From Candidatus Levyibacteriota bacterium (lineage in GTDB: Bacteria; Patescibacteria; Microgenomatia; Levybacterales; UBA12049): a DNA stretch of 64,000 bases. The translations under genes were made by a program, and so were the position numbers. Under the pieces are notes generated by a model. It was not told the DNA's origin and did not search any database. It saw only the letters and a list, made by a program, of their open reading frames with translations. Below, piece after piece: positions 12,762 through 20,418 of this stretch. Position 1 is the first letter of the stretch. Each line of letters starts with the position of its first letter. The DNA lies in assembly GCA_016186625.1 (NCBI GenBank), contig JACPLG010000005.1, positions 52,415-116,414 on the forward strand, read 5' to 3'.

Positions 12762-14156
12762 ATGGTAAGAACACGGATTGCGCCAAGTCCAACTGGGTTT
12801 CCCCATATCGGAACTGTCTATCAGGCGCTTTTTAATTATTCTTTTGCTAAAAAAAACAAAGGTTCATTTATAGTTCGTGTTGAAGATACTGATCAAACCC
12901 GAATAGTTCCGGGCGCAGAGGAAAAAATATTTGAGGCACTGGACTGGTTTGGTTTGCCCGAAGACGAAAGTCCGCGAAAAGGCGGAGATTTTGGGCCATA
13001 TAGGCAATCTGAACGCCTGGAAATTTACAAGAAATATTTATCCGAGCTTATTGAAAAAGGAGGAGCCTATTTTTGTTTTTGTACAAAAGAAAGACTGGAT
13101 GCGCTGCGGGCAAGCCAGTCTGCGGCTAAGCAGCCCATTATGTATGATGGCAACTGTCGCGGACTTTCCTTGGAAGAAGCAAAAAAAAGACTAAGCAATG
13201 AACCCCATGTAGCGAGATTGAAAATTCCCCACACCCGGAAATTAATAACAAGAGATGAAATTAGAGGGGATGTTGAGTTTGACCCGACACTTACTGAAGA
13301 CTCTATTTTGATGAAATCGGACTTCTTTCCAACATACCATTTTGCAGTGGTGGTTGATGATCACTTGATGAAAATAACACACGTTATTAGAGGTGAGGAA
13401 TGGCTTTCATCTTTGCCAAAACATATTGTTATCTATGATTATTTTGGTTGGGAAAAACCTTTGTTTTACCACACGCCCAATCTTAGAAATCCTGACAAGT
13501 CCAAGCTTTCCAAGCGTCACGGTCACGCAAATATAGATTGGTATAGGAAAGAAGGATTTTTACCTGAAGCAATTTTAAATTTCCTCTGCCTTATGGGGTG
13601 GAGTTACCCGGACCAGCGGGAAGAATTCGATCTATCGGAGTTTATTAATCTTTTTGACCCCAAAGATCTCAAACCGGTTGGCCCAATTTTTGACCTTACA
13701 AAACTTGAATGGCTCAATGGAGTCTGGATTAGAAATATGTCAGTCCAAGATTTAAGGAAACGACTTGAAAAATTTTATAAAGATGACAAGGACTTTAGTG
13801 TAATTTTTGAAAGCCGTCATATAGATCTTATGATTGGCCTTGCCCAAAGCAGAATGAAAAAACTTTCAGAGTTTCGAAGTCTTGTCATTGCGCCTCAAAA
13901 ACAGAGGCAGTTTAGCGAGGAGGAAAAAGAGACAGGCAAAAAGCTTTTGGGAGTTCTTCAAGAAATAAATCATACCGACTGGAGGGAAGATATAATCCTC
14001 AACTATTTAAAGAATTTTAGAGATGAGGAGGGAGTTTCAATGAAACTGATTTATTTTCTGATTACCGGCAGGGAACAGGGTCTTCCACTTATCGAAACAA
14101 TGGTAAAAATTGAAGGAAGGGACCAAATCCTGGAGAATCTTAAGAAAAGAGTTTAG
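12762..14156 (+). CDS. gltX: Glutamyl-tRNA synthetase
   Basis: Class I synthetase that charges tRNA-Glu, and probably tRNA-Gln for later amidation. The HIGH signature appears as PSPTGFPHIGTVYQALFNY (about 8-26), the KMSKS loop as SKLSKRHG (about 245-252), and the intervening fold contains RGEEWLSSLPKH and YDGNCR. The anticodon-binding part is alpha-helical to residue 464, a normal length. Only two bases separate it from the downstream membrane protein gene, so the two are cotranscribed. The GC-rich element at 12637-12745 occupies most of the upstream spacer. Confidence 0.95.
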   Translation: MVRTRIAPSPTGFPHIGTVYQALFNYSFAKKNKGSFIVRVEDTDQTRIVPGAEEKIFEALDWFGLPEDESPRKGGDFGPYRQSERLEIYKKYLSELIEKGGAYFCFCTKERLDALRASQSAAKQPIMYDGNCRGLSLEEAKKRLSNEPHVARLKIPHTRKLITRDEIRGDVEFDPTLTEDSILMKSDFFPTYHFAVVVDDHLMKITHVIRGEEWLSSLPKHIVIYDYFGWEKPLFYHTPNLRNPDKSKLSKRHGHANIDWYRKEGFLPEAILNFLCLMGWSYPDQREEFDLSEFINLFDPKDLKPVGPIFDLTKLEWLNGVWIRNMSVQDLRKRLEKFYKDDKDFSVIFESRHIDLMIGLAQSRMKKLSEFRSLVIAPQKQRQFSEEEKETGKKLLGVLQEINHTDWREDIILNYLKNFRDEEGVSMKLIYFLITGREQGLPLIETMVKIEGRDQILENLKKRV

Positions 14157-14158
14157 CA

Positions 14159-14752
14159 ATGGAAGAATTTGTCCTGTTGGCAAGACCATTTTGGGTGAAT
14201 CTTTTGATATTGGTTCCAATTCTTTTGTTTTTTTACTTTCGCAAAAACAAACTTGCGATTTCCCGAAAAACTCTTTTTTACACTTTTCTGTTTGGTGCTT
14301 CCTTTGGGGTAATTGAGGCAAGTGTTCTTATATATCTAAGAGCTGCAACAGGGCTTCTTCCAGGATTCGAAGGAACAATATTTGATGTATGGAGACAGAG
14401 CTACGAGATTTACTACAACCAGGAGATGCTAGAGAGGCAACTTCCAATGAGCCTGCGAGTGTTCGAATTAATTCGTGAAATAGGAACTATGGTTATGCTT
14501 TGGGCAGTCGCATTTATAGCTGCTTCAAAATGGAAGGAAAGATTTGCGATATTCCTCTTTTCTTTTGCAGCTTGGGATATTTTCTATTACATCCATCTTT
14601 GGGCAACTGTTCGCTGGCCGAAAAGCCTGACAACGCCTGATGTTTTGTTTTTAATTCCCGAGCCCTGGTTTGCCCAAGTCTGGTTCCCGATTTTAGTAAG
14701 CGGCGCTACCATGTTTGGAATTATTATAAATTTAAGAAAGAAAACTAAATAG
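14159..14752 (+). CDS. Polytopic membrane protein of unknown function
   Basis: A 197-residue protein with about five hydrophobic segments (about 10-27, 38-58, 100-120, 127-145 and 172-190). The loop between the second and third carries PGFEGTIFDVWRQSYEIYYNQEMLERQLP, and a later segment has AAWDIFYYIHLWATVRWP, with several aromatic and acidic residues inside the membrane. I do not recognise an assigned function. It directly follows gltX by two bases, probably a matter of shared transcription rather than shared function. Confidence 0.75.
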   Translation: MEEFVLLARPFWVNLLILVPILLFFYFRKNKLAISRKTLFYTFLFGASFGVIEASVLIYLRAATGLLPGFEGTIFDVWRQSYEIYYNQEMLERQLPMSLRVFELIREIGTMVMLWAVAFIAASKWKERFAIFLFSFAAWDIFYYIHLWATVRWPKSLTTPDVLFLIPEPWFAQVWFPILVSGATMFGIIINLRKKTK

Positions 14753-14754
14753 CC

Positions 14755-15456
14755 TTACTTATGATGGCCCATTTTGTAGGAGATGAAATTCGCGGATCGG
14801 AAAATTCCAAAAGTAAAAAAGATTGACATAAATAAGTATTTCAAGGTCGTTCTTACCACACCATCTTCATAGAATCTTCGCGGAGAAACATAGATAGAAA
14901 GGTGAAGCATGGCAGATTTATTTTTTCTTCCAACTCTTCGTATGAATTCAATATCTTCAAATTTTATTGACGTATCAAAACCTCCACCTTTTTCAAATAC
15001 CGTCTTTCTAATGATGATGCAGCAGCCAGCACCTGAAGGAAGAAACCTTTGATAAAGGGAAAACCCGAAATTATACAAATACATAGAAGCTATTAAAAGA
15101 GGATGTTTTGTGCGTGCAAGATAAAAAGGACATGCAATATCAAGGTTTTTACGTTCAAATTCACCCAATGCTTTCTGCAAAAAATCGTGGGCTATTTCAG
15201 TGTCTGCATCGATAAAGATAATTAGCTCATTGTTTGCATGTTTTGCACCAAGATTTCTCTGCCCCGCAATTGACGGAGGAGCTTGAAGAATTTTTACATT
15301 TTTATATTTTTTTACAATTTTAAGAGTTCTATCTGCTGAGTAAGCGTCAACAACAATTATCTCATCTGCTTTTTTGGTCTGATTTTCAAGATTTTCTAAG
15401 ATTCCTCCAATATATTTCTCTTCATTTAGAGTCGGGATGACAACAGTAGTTTTCAT
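14755..15456 (-). CDS. Family 2 glycosyltransferase
   Basis: GT-A fold transferase using a nucleotide- or lipid-linked sugar. N-terminal TTVVIPTLNEEKYIGGILENL is the nucleotide-binding start, IIVVDAYSADRT carries the first acidic site, and IFIDADTEIAHDFLQ holds the DxD motif (about 87-89). FEDIEFIRRVGR supplies the usual ED pair of the acceptor site. A hydrophobic stretch near the C-terminus (LKYLFMSIFFTFGIF) probably holds it at the membrane. Length 233 is normal. It converges on the preceding membrane protein gene with a two-base gap. Substrate unknown. Confidence 0.88.
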   Translation of the reverse strand: MKTTVVIPTLNEEKYIGGILENLENQTKKADEIIVVDAYSADRTLKIVKKYKNVKILQAPPSIAGQRNLGAKHANNELIIFIDADTEIAHDFLQKALGEFERKNLDIACPFYLARTKHPLLIASMYLYNFGFSLYQRFLPSGAGCCIIIRKTVFEKGGGFDTSIKFEDIEFIRRVGRKNKSAMLHLSIYVSPRRFYEDGVVRTTLKYLFMSIFFTFGIFRSANFISYKMGHHK

Positions 15457-15482
15457 GTCACGCCTAGTATATCAGAAGGAGA

Positions 15483-16163
15483 CTAGTAAGATACGAATTT
15501 TTGAATTTTGGCTTTTTTTTGAAGATCTTCAATTAATTTTTGCGTTTTCCCCTGAATCTTTTCCTGCCTTAATGATTCTCTTGCCTGTGTTTTCTTTTGC
15601 TCATCCGTTGTTCCTTCCGGGAAAAGACTTTTGTTCTGCGTAATATAGTCTCCCATCTCCTTATCGGATATTTTTATATCCTCACCGGCTAATTTCTGGA
15701 CTGAAAGTTGCAGCCCAATCTCGTTTCTCAACTCGTTTCTGGTCATGCTTTGTCGCTGCAGGGCTTGGTCAAGAGTTGTGCCTTGAGACTTTAAGTTTGC
15801 CTCAATTTTTACAATTTCAGAATCAATCTCGGATGGCGTAGCCGATACACCTTTATTCCTTACTTCCTGGAGGATTAATTTTTTAATTATCAGATTCTCA
15901 AGTACTGCCTCTCCGCTTTGGTTCTCAAGATTCTTAATTACCGAGATTCTTGTTATTGGTTCTCCGTTTACTATTGCGGCAACAAAAAGTCCTTTATAAA
16001 GATAAAGAAGAATTACCACTATTAAAATTAACAGAGCCAGAACAGCTGTTAATTTTTTATTTCTTAAGAATGTATCTTTGTTAAGTTTAATTTTACCAGG
16101 CAGAGATGTTTGGGTTTTTTCAACTGCAGGACTTGGGGTTTTTGCTCTTGACTTTCTTGCCAT
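15483..16163 (-). CDS. SurA-N-like membrane-anchored chaperone
   Basis: A 226-residue protein resembling the N-terminal chaperone domain of SurA/PrsA foldases. It has one membrane segment (about 31-52, KKLTAVLALLILIVVILLYLY), then AAIVNGEPITRISVIKNLENQ, the usual start of the SurA N domain, and LIIKKLILQEVRNKGVSATPSEIDSEI. No parvulin peptidyl-prolyl isomerase domain follows, so it is probably a chaperone only. The start MARKSRAK at 16163 is preferred over an upstream in-frame Met at 16247, because the extra residues are atypical and would crowd the divergent gene at 16254. Confidence 0.82.
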   Translation of the reverse strand: MARKSRAKTPSPAVEKTQTSLPGKIKLNKDTFLRNKKLTAVLALLILIVVILLYLYKGLFVAAIVNGEPITRISVIKNLENQSGEAVLENLIIKKLILQEVRNKGVSATPSEIDSEIVKIEANLKSQGTTLDQALQRQSMTRNELRNEIGLQLSVQKLAGEDIKISDKEMGDYITQNKSLFPEGTTDEQKKTQARESLRQEKIQGKTQKLIEDLQKKAKIQKFVSY

Positions 16164-16253
16164 CTGAAAATTATAGCATAACCGGGAAGTAAAGATACAA
16201 ACAAATTTAAGGTACCTATTTACTCTTGTCTCTTTCTTTATTAGCATGTAAAT

Positions 16254-16982
16254 ATGCCCAGGAAAAAAAATCGTACCTCAAAGAGCAGAAAAATTTTCCA
16301 TCAGTATATCTTAGCGTTTGTAGTAAGCCTATTTATAGTTTCCGGATTCTTTTATTGGAACTGGGCAAACTCTTCTAATAAGGAAGAATGCGCAAATTCA
16401 ATAAGCTGTATTAATGATCTTTCAGGAAAAATTGATCCAACTCAAAAAGAGGGAGAATTTATGGGTCAAAAAATAAAAATCCCAGAACTTGTTGCTCAAA
16501 GTCCGCAGTCTCAAGTAGTTTTAGGCGATTCATCTTCAAATAAACACATTTACATAGATTTGACCAACCAAAAGCTTTACGCTAAAGAGGGAGACAAGAC
16601 TATCTACGAGTTTCTTGTTTCTACTGGTAAGTGGGGGAGGACTCCAACGGGAAATTTTATTACCTGGATAAAGCTAAGAGCAGCCAAGATGGAGGGGGGA
16701 AGTAAAGCACTGGGCACTTATTATTATCTTCCAAATGTTCCTTATATTATGTATTTTCATGGTAGTGGAATTCCCAAATGGCGAGGGTATGGAATCCACG
16801 GAGCGTACTGGCATAACAACTTTGGTCATCCCATGAGCCACGGATGCATAAATATGAGGATTGAGGAAGCAAGACTTTTGTACGATTGGGCAAGTCCTCC
16901 AACAGAAGGACACACAACTCTTGTTGATGCCAATAGTCCTGGGACGCCTATTACAATCTACGGCACCGCCCCGTGGCAATAA
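16254..16982 (+). CDS. L,D-transpeptidase (YkuD family)
   Basis: Makes 3-3 cross-links in peptidoglycan or attaches proteins to it. A basic N-terminus and a membrane segment (about 17-38) direct it outward. The YkuD domain starts at KHIYIDLTNQKLYAKEGDKTIYEF and contains the active-site signature: GIHGAYWH, then SHGCINMR with the nucleophile Cys at residue 198. The family spacing between the His and the SHGC motif is kept. Length 242 is normal. With the D,D-carboxypeptidase at 10632, it supports a wall with L,D cross-links. A tiny membrane protein gene follows after one base. Confidence 0.92.
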   Translation: MPRKKNRTSKSRKIFHQYILAFVVSLFIVSGFFYWNWANSSNKEECANSISCINDLSGKIDPTQKEGEFMGQKIKIPELVAQSPQSQVVLGDSSSNKHIYIDLTNQKLYAKEGDKTIYEFLVSTGKWGRTPTGNFITWIKLRAAKMEGGSKALGTYYYLPNVPYIMYFHGSGIPKWRGYGIHGAYWHNNFGHPMSHGCINMRIEEARLLYDWASPPTEGHTTLVDANSPGTPITIYGTAPWQ

Positions 16983-16983
16983 T

Positions 16984-17169
16984 ATGAAAATAATAATTTT
17001 TGGCAAAAGTAGTGACTTAGAGGATCTTTTAATAATTATTGCCTATATCTTGATCCTTATTCTAATAGCTGCTTTAATTTGGATTTTGATTAGCCCGTTC
17101 CTTGCAGTTTTAGTCTCAATTCTTGTCTCATATCTTTTTTATCTTCGGAAAATCATTGGCAGAAAATAG
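16984..17169 (+). CDS. Small two-helix membrane protein
   Basis: A 61-residue protein with two closely spaced hydrophobic helices (about 12-33 and 36-54) and a basic C-terminus, LRKIIGRK. The ATG is one base past the L,D-transpeptidase stop codon, so it is cotranscribed and possibly translationally coupled. No family is recognised. Its frame differs from the transpeptidase's, so it is not a C-terminal extension. Confidence 0.6.
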   Translation: MKIIIFGKSSDLEDLLIIIAYILILILIAALIWILISPFLAVLVSILVSYLFYLRKIIGRK

Positions 17170-17255
17170 TCTAAAACTGGATTTATTAGCCTCAATAAAA
17201 AAATTTGGGCACTTTACGCTTACTCAGAAAAAACAAATTTGGTATAGTTACACAT

Positions 17256-18440
17256 ATGTTAAAAATCAATGAGCGGTCGCTTGCTCTTCACAAAAAACAT
17301 CAGGGGAAGATTGCAACTGTTCCCATAGTTCCCATAAAAACCAAAGAAGATCTATCACTTGCCTATACTCCGGGTGTTGCTGCGGCAAGCAGTCTGATTG
17401 CCAAAAATCCTATGCTTTCTTATGACTATACGTGGAGGGGGCGGGCTGTTGCTGTGGTGTCTGACGGCTCGGCGGTGTTGGGACTGGGAAACATAGGCCC
17501 TGAAGCGGCACTTCCCGTGATGGAGGGCAAGGCGCTGCTGCTTAAGGAATTTGGCGGGGTGGACGGCGTGCCTCTAGTTATAAACACTCAGGACGCCTCG
17601 GAGATTGTCCGGTTTGTTACCCATATTGCTCCGTCTTTTTCCGGCATTCTTTTGGAAGATATCAGTGCGCCCCGGTGCTTTCAGATAGAAGAAGAACTCT
17701 TAGGAATCGGGATACCGGTCTTTCATGATGATCAGCACGGGTCAGCGATTGCGGTAAGAGCGGCTCTTAAGAATGCGGCGAAGGTAGTGGGAAAGGAGTA
17801 TGGTAATCTTCGGGTAGTGATTGTCGGCGCGGGAGCGGCAGGGCTTGCCACCGCCAAGATGCTTCTTGGCTTAACCTGTCAAAGTGATTTTTGTGAGATT
17901 ATACCGGGAGGGCTACGGGTAAAAGATGCCATCATTGTCGATAGGGCGGGGGCCCTCTTTCCCGGAAGAGCTGATCAAAATATATATAAGCAGGGATTAG
18001 CCAGCGTGTCCAACATCGACCGCAAAAGTGGGACACTTGCCGAGGTTATTCAAGGCGCAGATGCGCTGATCGGAGTTTCCGGGCCAAACAATATTACGCC
18101 TGAGAATATACGACGCATGGCTCCTCACCCAATCGTATTTGCCATGGCCAACCCCGTACCCGAGATTATGCCCGATGAGGCCAGACGAGCAGGGGCGGCA
18201 GTAGTTGCAACAGGAAGGAGCGACGTTCCTAACCAAATCAATAACGTCCTGGTATTTCCCGGCGTTTTTCGGGCTGTTAAGGAGGGAAGGTTAAAAACTA
18301 TTACACCGGAGATGAAACTGGCCGCATCAGACGCGTTGGCAGGATTAGTAACAAAGCCTACAGAAGATCACATTATCCCCGATCCGTTTTTTCCGAGGCT
18401 TGCAGAGACCATCGCCCATGCGATGCTAAAAAAGGCATAA
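17256..18440 (+). CDS. NAD(P)-dependent malic enzyme
   Basis: Oxidative decarboxylation of malate to pyruvate. The N-terminal domain has LAYTPGVAAAS (about 36-46), and YDYTWRGRAVAVVSDGSAVLGLGNIG, with the catalytic Lys in VMEGKALLLKEFGG. The metal-binding ED appears in LEDISAPRC and FHDDQHGSAIA. The NAD(P) domain shows VVIVGAGAAGLATAKML (about 190-206), and FAMANPVPEI follows. The start MLKINERS at 17256 is preferred over an upstream in-frame Met because a TATAGT box (17243-17248) lies seven bases before it. At 394 residues it is the short bacterial/archaeal form. Its GC content is high for the window and it lies between 23-bp inverted repeats, suggesting horizontal origin. Confidence 0.94.
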   Translation: MLKINERSLALHKKHQGKIATVPIVPIKTKEDLSLAYTPGVAAASSLIAKNPMLSYDYTWRGRAVAVVSDGSAVLGLGNIGPEAALPVMEGKALLLKEFGGVDGVPLVINTQDASEIVRFVTHIAPSFSGILLEDISAPRCFQIEEELLGIGIPVFHDDQHGSAIAVRAALKNAAKVVGKEYGNLRVVIVGAGAAGLATAKMLLGLTCQSDFCEIIPGGLRVKDAIIVDRAGALFPGRADQNIYKQGLASVSNIDRKSGTLAEVIQGADALIGVSGPNNITPENIRRMAPHPIVFAMANPVPEIMPDEARRAGAAVVATGRSDVPNQINNVLVFPGVFRAVKEGRLKTITPEMKLAASDALAGLVTKPTEDHIIPDPFFPRLAETIAHAMLKKA

Positions 18441-18459
18441 TTTTTGTCCTTTGACTCTG

Positions 18460-18521
18460 GTTCGACTTGCTCACCAGTCGCTCAGGATGTTCTCCTGCTA
18501 TAGCTGTGAGCGCAGTCGAAC
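18460..18521. repeat. Hairpin repeat downstream of the malic enzyme gene
   Basis: GTTCGACTTGCTCA (18460-18473) faces TGAGCGCAGTCGAAC (18507-18521), an inverted repeat with a one-base difference around a 33-base loop. It belongs to the loose TTCGAC..GCTCA word family also seen at 5709 and 20616. It lies between malic enzyme and tRNA-Gln, converging on both 3' ends; no T-run follows. Confidence 0.55.
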
Positions 18522-18523
18522 AG

Positions 18524-18594
18524 CTGCTGGACTTGGATTCGAACCAAGATGAGCGGATTCAGAGTCCGCTATCCTACCATTAGATGATCCAGCA
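18524..18594 (-). tRNA. tRNA-Gln (anticodon CUG)
   Basis: On the minus strand a full cloverleaf can be folded. The acceptor stem is TGCTGGA with TCCAGCA, and the D-arm contains TAATGGTAG. The anticodon stem is GCGGA with TCCGC around the loop CTCTGAA, giving anticodon CTG. The T-arm has the TTCGAAT loop. The discriminator base is G and no CCA is encoded. It lies inside the segment bounded by the 23-bp inverted repeat, on the strand opposite to the malic enzyme gene. Confidence 0.92.
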
Positions 18595-18681
18595 AGGCGT
18601 ACTAATTTTATCTCATTGAGGCTAATAAATCCAGTTTAAACCTACTTACTTCCAAAAATATTTTTGTTATACTTATTCATA

Positions 18682-19146
18682 ATGAGCGTGCCAGACAGAA
18701 TTCAAGAAGGGCTGCGGTGGAATAATCTCCATCATTTACTTCTACTCTGGACACCAAATATATTTAATCCGTATAAGCTGATTGCCAATCTTAGGCATCC
18801 TATCGGTGAAGTATTTCATACCAATCATAAACAGCGCCCTGTCAAAAGAACGGATGAAACGCAGTATTACATAGTGGAACACAGGCTTTTTGGAAGACTC
18901 GTAACAGTTGATGTTGTTATTCCTACTACATTTCAAAAAGGGATAATTCTTAGAATAAAACAACTGTTTAACAGAAGATTTTACTATGGTCATGACAGAG
19001 ATTTCCCACGACCATTTATATTGGTAAATAGAACATTTGTTAATGATGACTTTGACCAAAAGAGATTTTTAAAGAGAATGTGGGATGAGTTAAGAAGATC
19101 AGGGATTTCGAACATTAAGTTTGCAGTAAGATTTGCGGAAAACTAG
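18682..19146 (+). CDS. Protein of unknown function, 154 residues
   Basis: Starts at MSVPDRIQEGLRW (18682), chosen over a Met six codons upstream because a TATACT box (18668-18673) lies eight bases before it, as in other leaderless units here. The protein is rich in His, Arg and aromatic residues, with no signal peptide or clear membrane helix. The stretch YYIVEHRLFGRLVTVDVVIP looks like a beta hairpin region. No family is recognised. It converges on the 106-residue membrane protein gene, overlapping it by four bases. Its upstream spacer holds the right inverted repeat of the malic enzyme segment. Confidence 0.65.
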   Translation: MSVPDRIQEGLRWNNLHHLLLLWTPNIFNPYKLIANLRHPIGEVFHTNHKQRPVKRTDETQYYIVEHRLFGRLVTVDVVIPTTFQKGIILRIKQLFNRRFYYGHDRDFPRPFILVNRTFVNDDFDQKRFLKRMWDELRRSGISNIKFAVRFAEN

Positions 19147-19463
19147 CGTTTTTTGAGGGAGGTAGAGAGGAAGCTAATTAGAAGATATAAAAGGAGCATT
19201 TGCCATAAAACTATTGAAATTAGGGTGGTGCTTAAGAAAAGACTGATTAACTCCCGCTTTAGGTCATAAACCACAATAAGAAGTGAGGCAATTTTCCCGG
19301 TAATTAGTAAAATTCCAAGCCCAATTAAAGGACTTATGATAACTGGCAAAAGTACAGGACGCCTAACTGTTTCTCTTACCGAGACATAAGGGTGAAACGT
19401 AAGCCCAAGAAGTGTTTTAGTCCAGACATATGCAACGTAAATAAAAAAAGTTCTTTTTCTCAT
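19143..19463 (-). CDS. Membrane protein of unknown function, last gene of the sigma-factor operon
   Basis: A 106-residue protein with two or three hydrophobic segments (about 35-58 and 73-98) and basic ends. It overlaps the upstream 75-residue membrane protein gene by four bases, and so belongs to the ECF sigma factor operon (sigma, small membrane protein, this gene). The N-terminal part, WTKTLLGLTFHPYVSVRETVRRPVLLP, is reminiscent of a cytoplasmic loop before the helices. No known anti-sigma motif is visible; a role in sensing envelope state is inferred only from position. Confidence 0.65.
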   Translation of the reverse strand: MRKRTFFIYVAYVWTKTLLGLTFHPYVSVRETVRRPVLLPVIISPLIGLGILLITGKIASLLIVVYDLKRELISLFLSTTLISIVLWQMLLLYLLISFLSTSLKKR

Positions 19464-19687
19464 ATGGTCCTAAATATTTTAAGGACAAAATCAGTATAAC
19501 TTCCCCCAAAAATTCCCCTGAAAAGAAGAGTGATCAGAAAAGCTAAAGGAACTAAGATTCTGTAAGGATGGTGTCCAAGCCAAAGGCTAACTGTTGAGAA
19601 AACTTTTGAAAATGGCATATCTCTGACTATTCTCTCCTGCTCACGGGCTCTTTGTTGAAGCTTTAAAATAAATTCACCCTCGTTCAT
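19460..19687 (-). CDS. Small single-helix membrane protein, probable partner of the ECF sigma factor
   Basis: Start MNEGEFILKLQQ at 19687 overlaps the sigma factor stop by 14 bases, so translation is probably coupled. The 75-residue protein has a charged N-terminal part of about 25 residues (LQQRAREQERIVRDM) and one hydrophobic segment (about 48-63). This is the layout of a minimal membrane-tethered anti-sigma factor, cytoplasmic head plus one helix, but there is no zinc-binding HxxxCxxC motif. An in-frame Met 24 codons upstream lies inside the sigma gene and is rejected. Function is inferred from context only. Confidence 0.6.
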   Translation of the reverse strand: MNEGEFILKLQQRAREQERIVRDMPFSKVFSTVSLWLGHHPYRILVPLAFLITLLFRGIFGGSYTDFVLKIFRTI

Positions 19688-20207
19688 AAAGGATTTGGAA
19701 TTGCCGCCTTGCTCTAAAAAGTAGCGATTCCGTGGCTTTAAAAGAAAGATTAAATTCAAGAGCTATTTGTTTAATAGGTATGTTATCTTCATAATGGAGT
19801 CTTAGTATCTTTCTATATTTTTCAGAAAGAGCATAGAGAGTTTTTTCAATTTTAACTCTTATCCTATTTTTTTCAAACTGGAATTCAGGCTGGTGTACCT
19901 CTTTGTCGATTATCTCAAGATAAGGAATTTGAGACAGAAGTATAGACTTTATTTTTCTCTTTCTGTAGTAATCAACCATCTTATTATGGGCAATTTTAAA
20001 AAGCCAAGCAGTTAAGTTTGAATTTCTCTGAAGAAGCTGCAGGGAATCAATTGCCTCAAGAAAAACATCATTTGTCAGATCCTCGGCGTCTTCTTTTGAA
20101 GGCAAGCGGTGAGCAAGATAATTTAAAATCTTTGGGGAGTTTGACTTATAAAATTCACTTACCGATTGGGGATCTCCGCTTTTTACCTTATCGATCAGAC
20201 TTCCCAT
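19674..20207 (-). CDS. ECF-type RNA polymerase sigma factor
   Basis: Directs RNA polymerase to a set of alternative promoters. The 177 residues contain region 2 (EFYKSNSPKILNYLAHRL through DAEDLTNDVFLEAI and LTAWLFKIAHNKMVDYYRKRK, about 15-90) and region 4 with its helix-turn-helix (LSEKYRKILRLHYEDNIPIKQIALEFNLS, about 130-160). Region 3 is absent, as in ECF sigmas. The ATG at 20207 is chosen because a perfect TATAAT (minus strand 20220-20215) lies seven bases upstream; longer in-frame starts run back through the intergenic repeat. Two small membrane protein genes follow in the same operon and may control it. Confidence 0.93.
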   Translation of the reverse strand: MGSLIDKVKSGDPQSVSEFYKSNSPKILNYLAHRLPSKEDAEDLTNDVFLEAIDSLQLLQRNSNLTAWLFKIAHNKMVDYYRKRKIKSILLSQIPYLEIIDKEVHQPEFQFEKNRIRVKIEKTLYALSEKYRKILRLHYEDNIPIKQIALEFNLSFKATESLLFRARRQFQILYERG

Positions 20208-20214
20208 AAGAAGT

Positions 20215-20220
20215 ATTATA
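20215..20220 (-). promoter_or_regulatory. -10 box of the ECF sigma operon
   Basis: TATAAT on the minus strand, seven bases before the sigma factor ATG at 20207. The message would start at or next to the initiation codon. The rest of the 211-bp divergent spacer toward the HMG-CoA reductase gene holds the palindrome at 20295-20314. Confidence 0.6.
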
Positions 20221-20286
20221 CACAATTTTGGAGTTTTTCCGCCAGCATTTACCCTTCGCCTTTTCGATTCTATACGAATACGGCTG

Positions 20287-20344
20287 CCTCCAGACCTGCC
20301 TGCCGGCAGGCAGGGGCGGGCAGGCATGGAGCATTGCTTGGAGG
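20287..20344. repeat. GC-rich palindromic repeat in a divergent spacer
   Basis: A perfect 20-bp palindrome, CCTGCCTGCCGGCAGGCAGG, at 20295-20314, flanked by further complementary words CCTCCA (20287-20292) and TGGAGG (20339-20344). Its composition stands out against the AT-rich surroundings. Such CCTGCC/GGCAGG palindromes recur in many Patescibacteria genomes (general knowledge, not checked here). It lies between the ECF sigma operon and the mevalonate operon. Confidence 0.65.
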
Positions 20345-20418
20345 ACAAGTTGGTGCGAATGATTTTTTGACTTTTTACGACTATATTAGTAAGGCTTATT
20401 GCGGCCAAAAAATCGTTC

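Larger units (their letters stand above)
17174..18637. mobile_element. Segment bounded by a perfect 23-bp inverted repeat (malic enzyme and tRNA-Gln)
   Basis: The 23 bases at 17174-17196, starting AAACTGGATTTATTAGCC, reappear exactly as their reverse complement at 18615-18637. The 1464-bp interval holds a malic enzyme gene clearly richer in G and C than its surroundings (38 of 60 bases at 17461-17520, against 24 of 60 at 16561-16620), a hairpin repeat and tRNA-Gln on the other strand. No transposase or recombinase is inside. It may be a transposon-like cassette, an invertible segment or a pair of converging repeats; mobility itself is inferred. Confidence 0.55.

Noticed and set aside
13081..13150. 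Possible repeat insertion in gltX near the GC-richer segment coding RASQSAAKQP
   Set aside because: Similar sequence and length occur in this loop of glutamyl-tRNA synthetases, and no matching copy was found in the window.
18460..18521. Terminator of the malic enzyme gene
   Set aside because: The loop is 33 bases and no T-run follows; its sequence fits the dispersed repeat words better.
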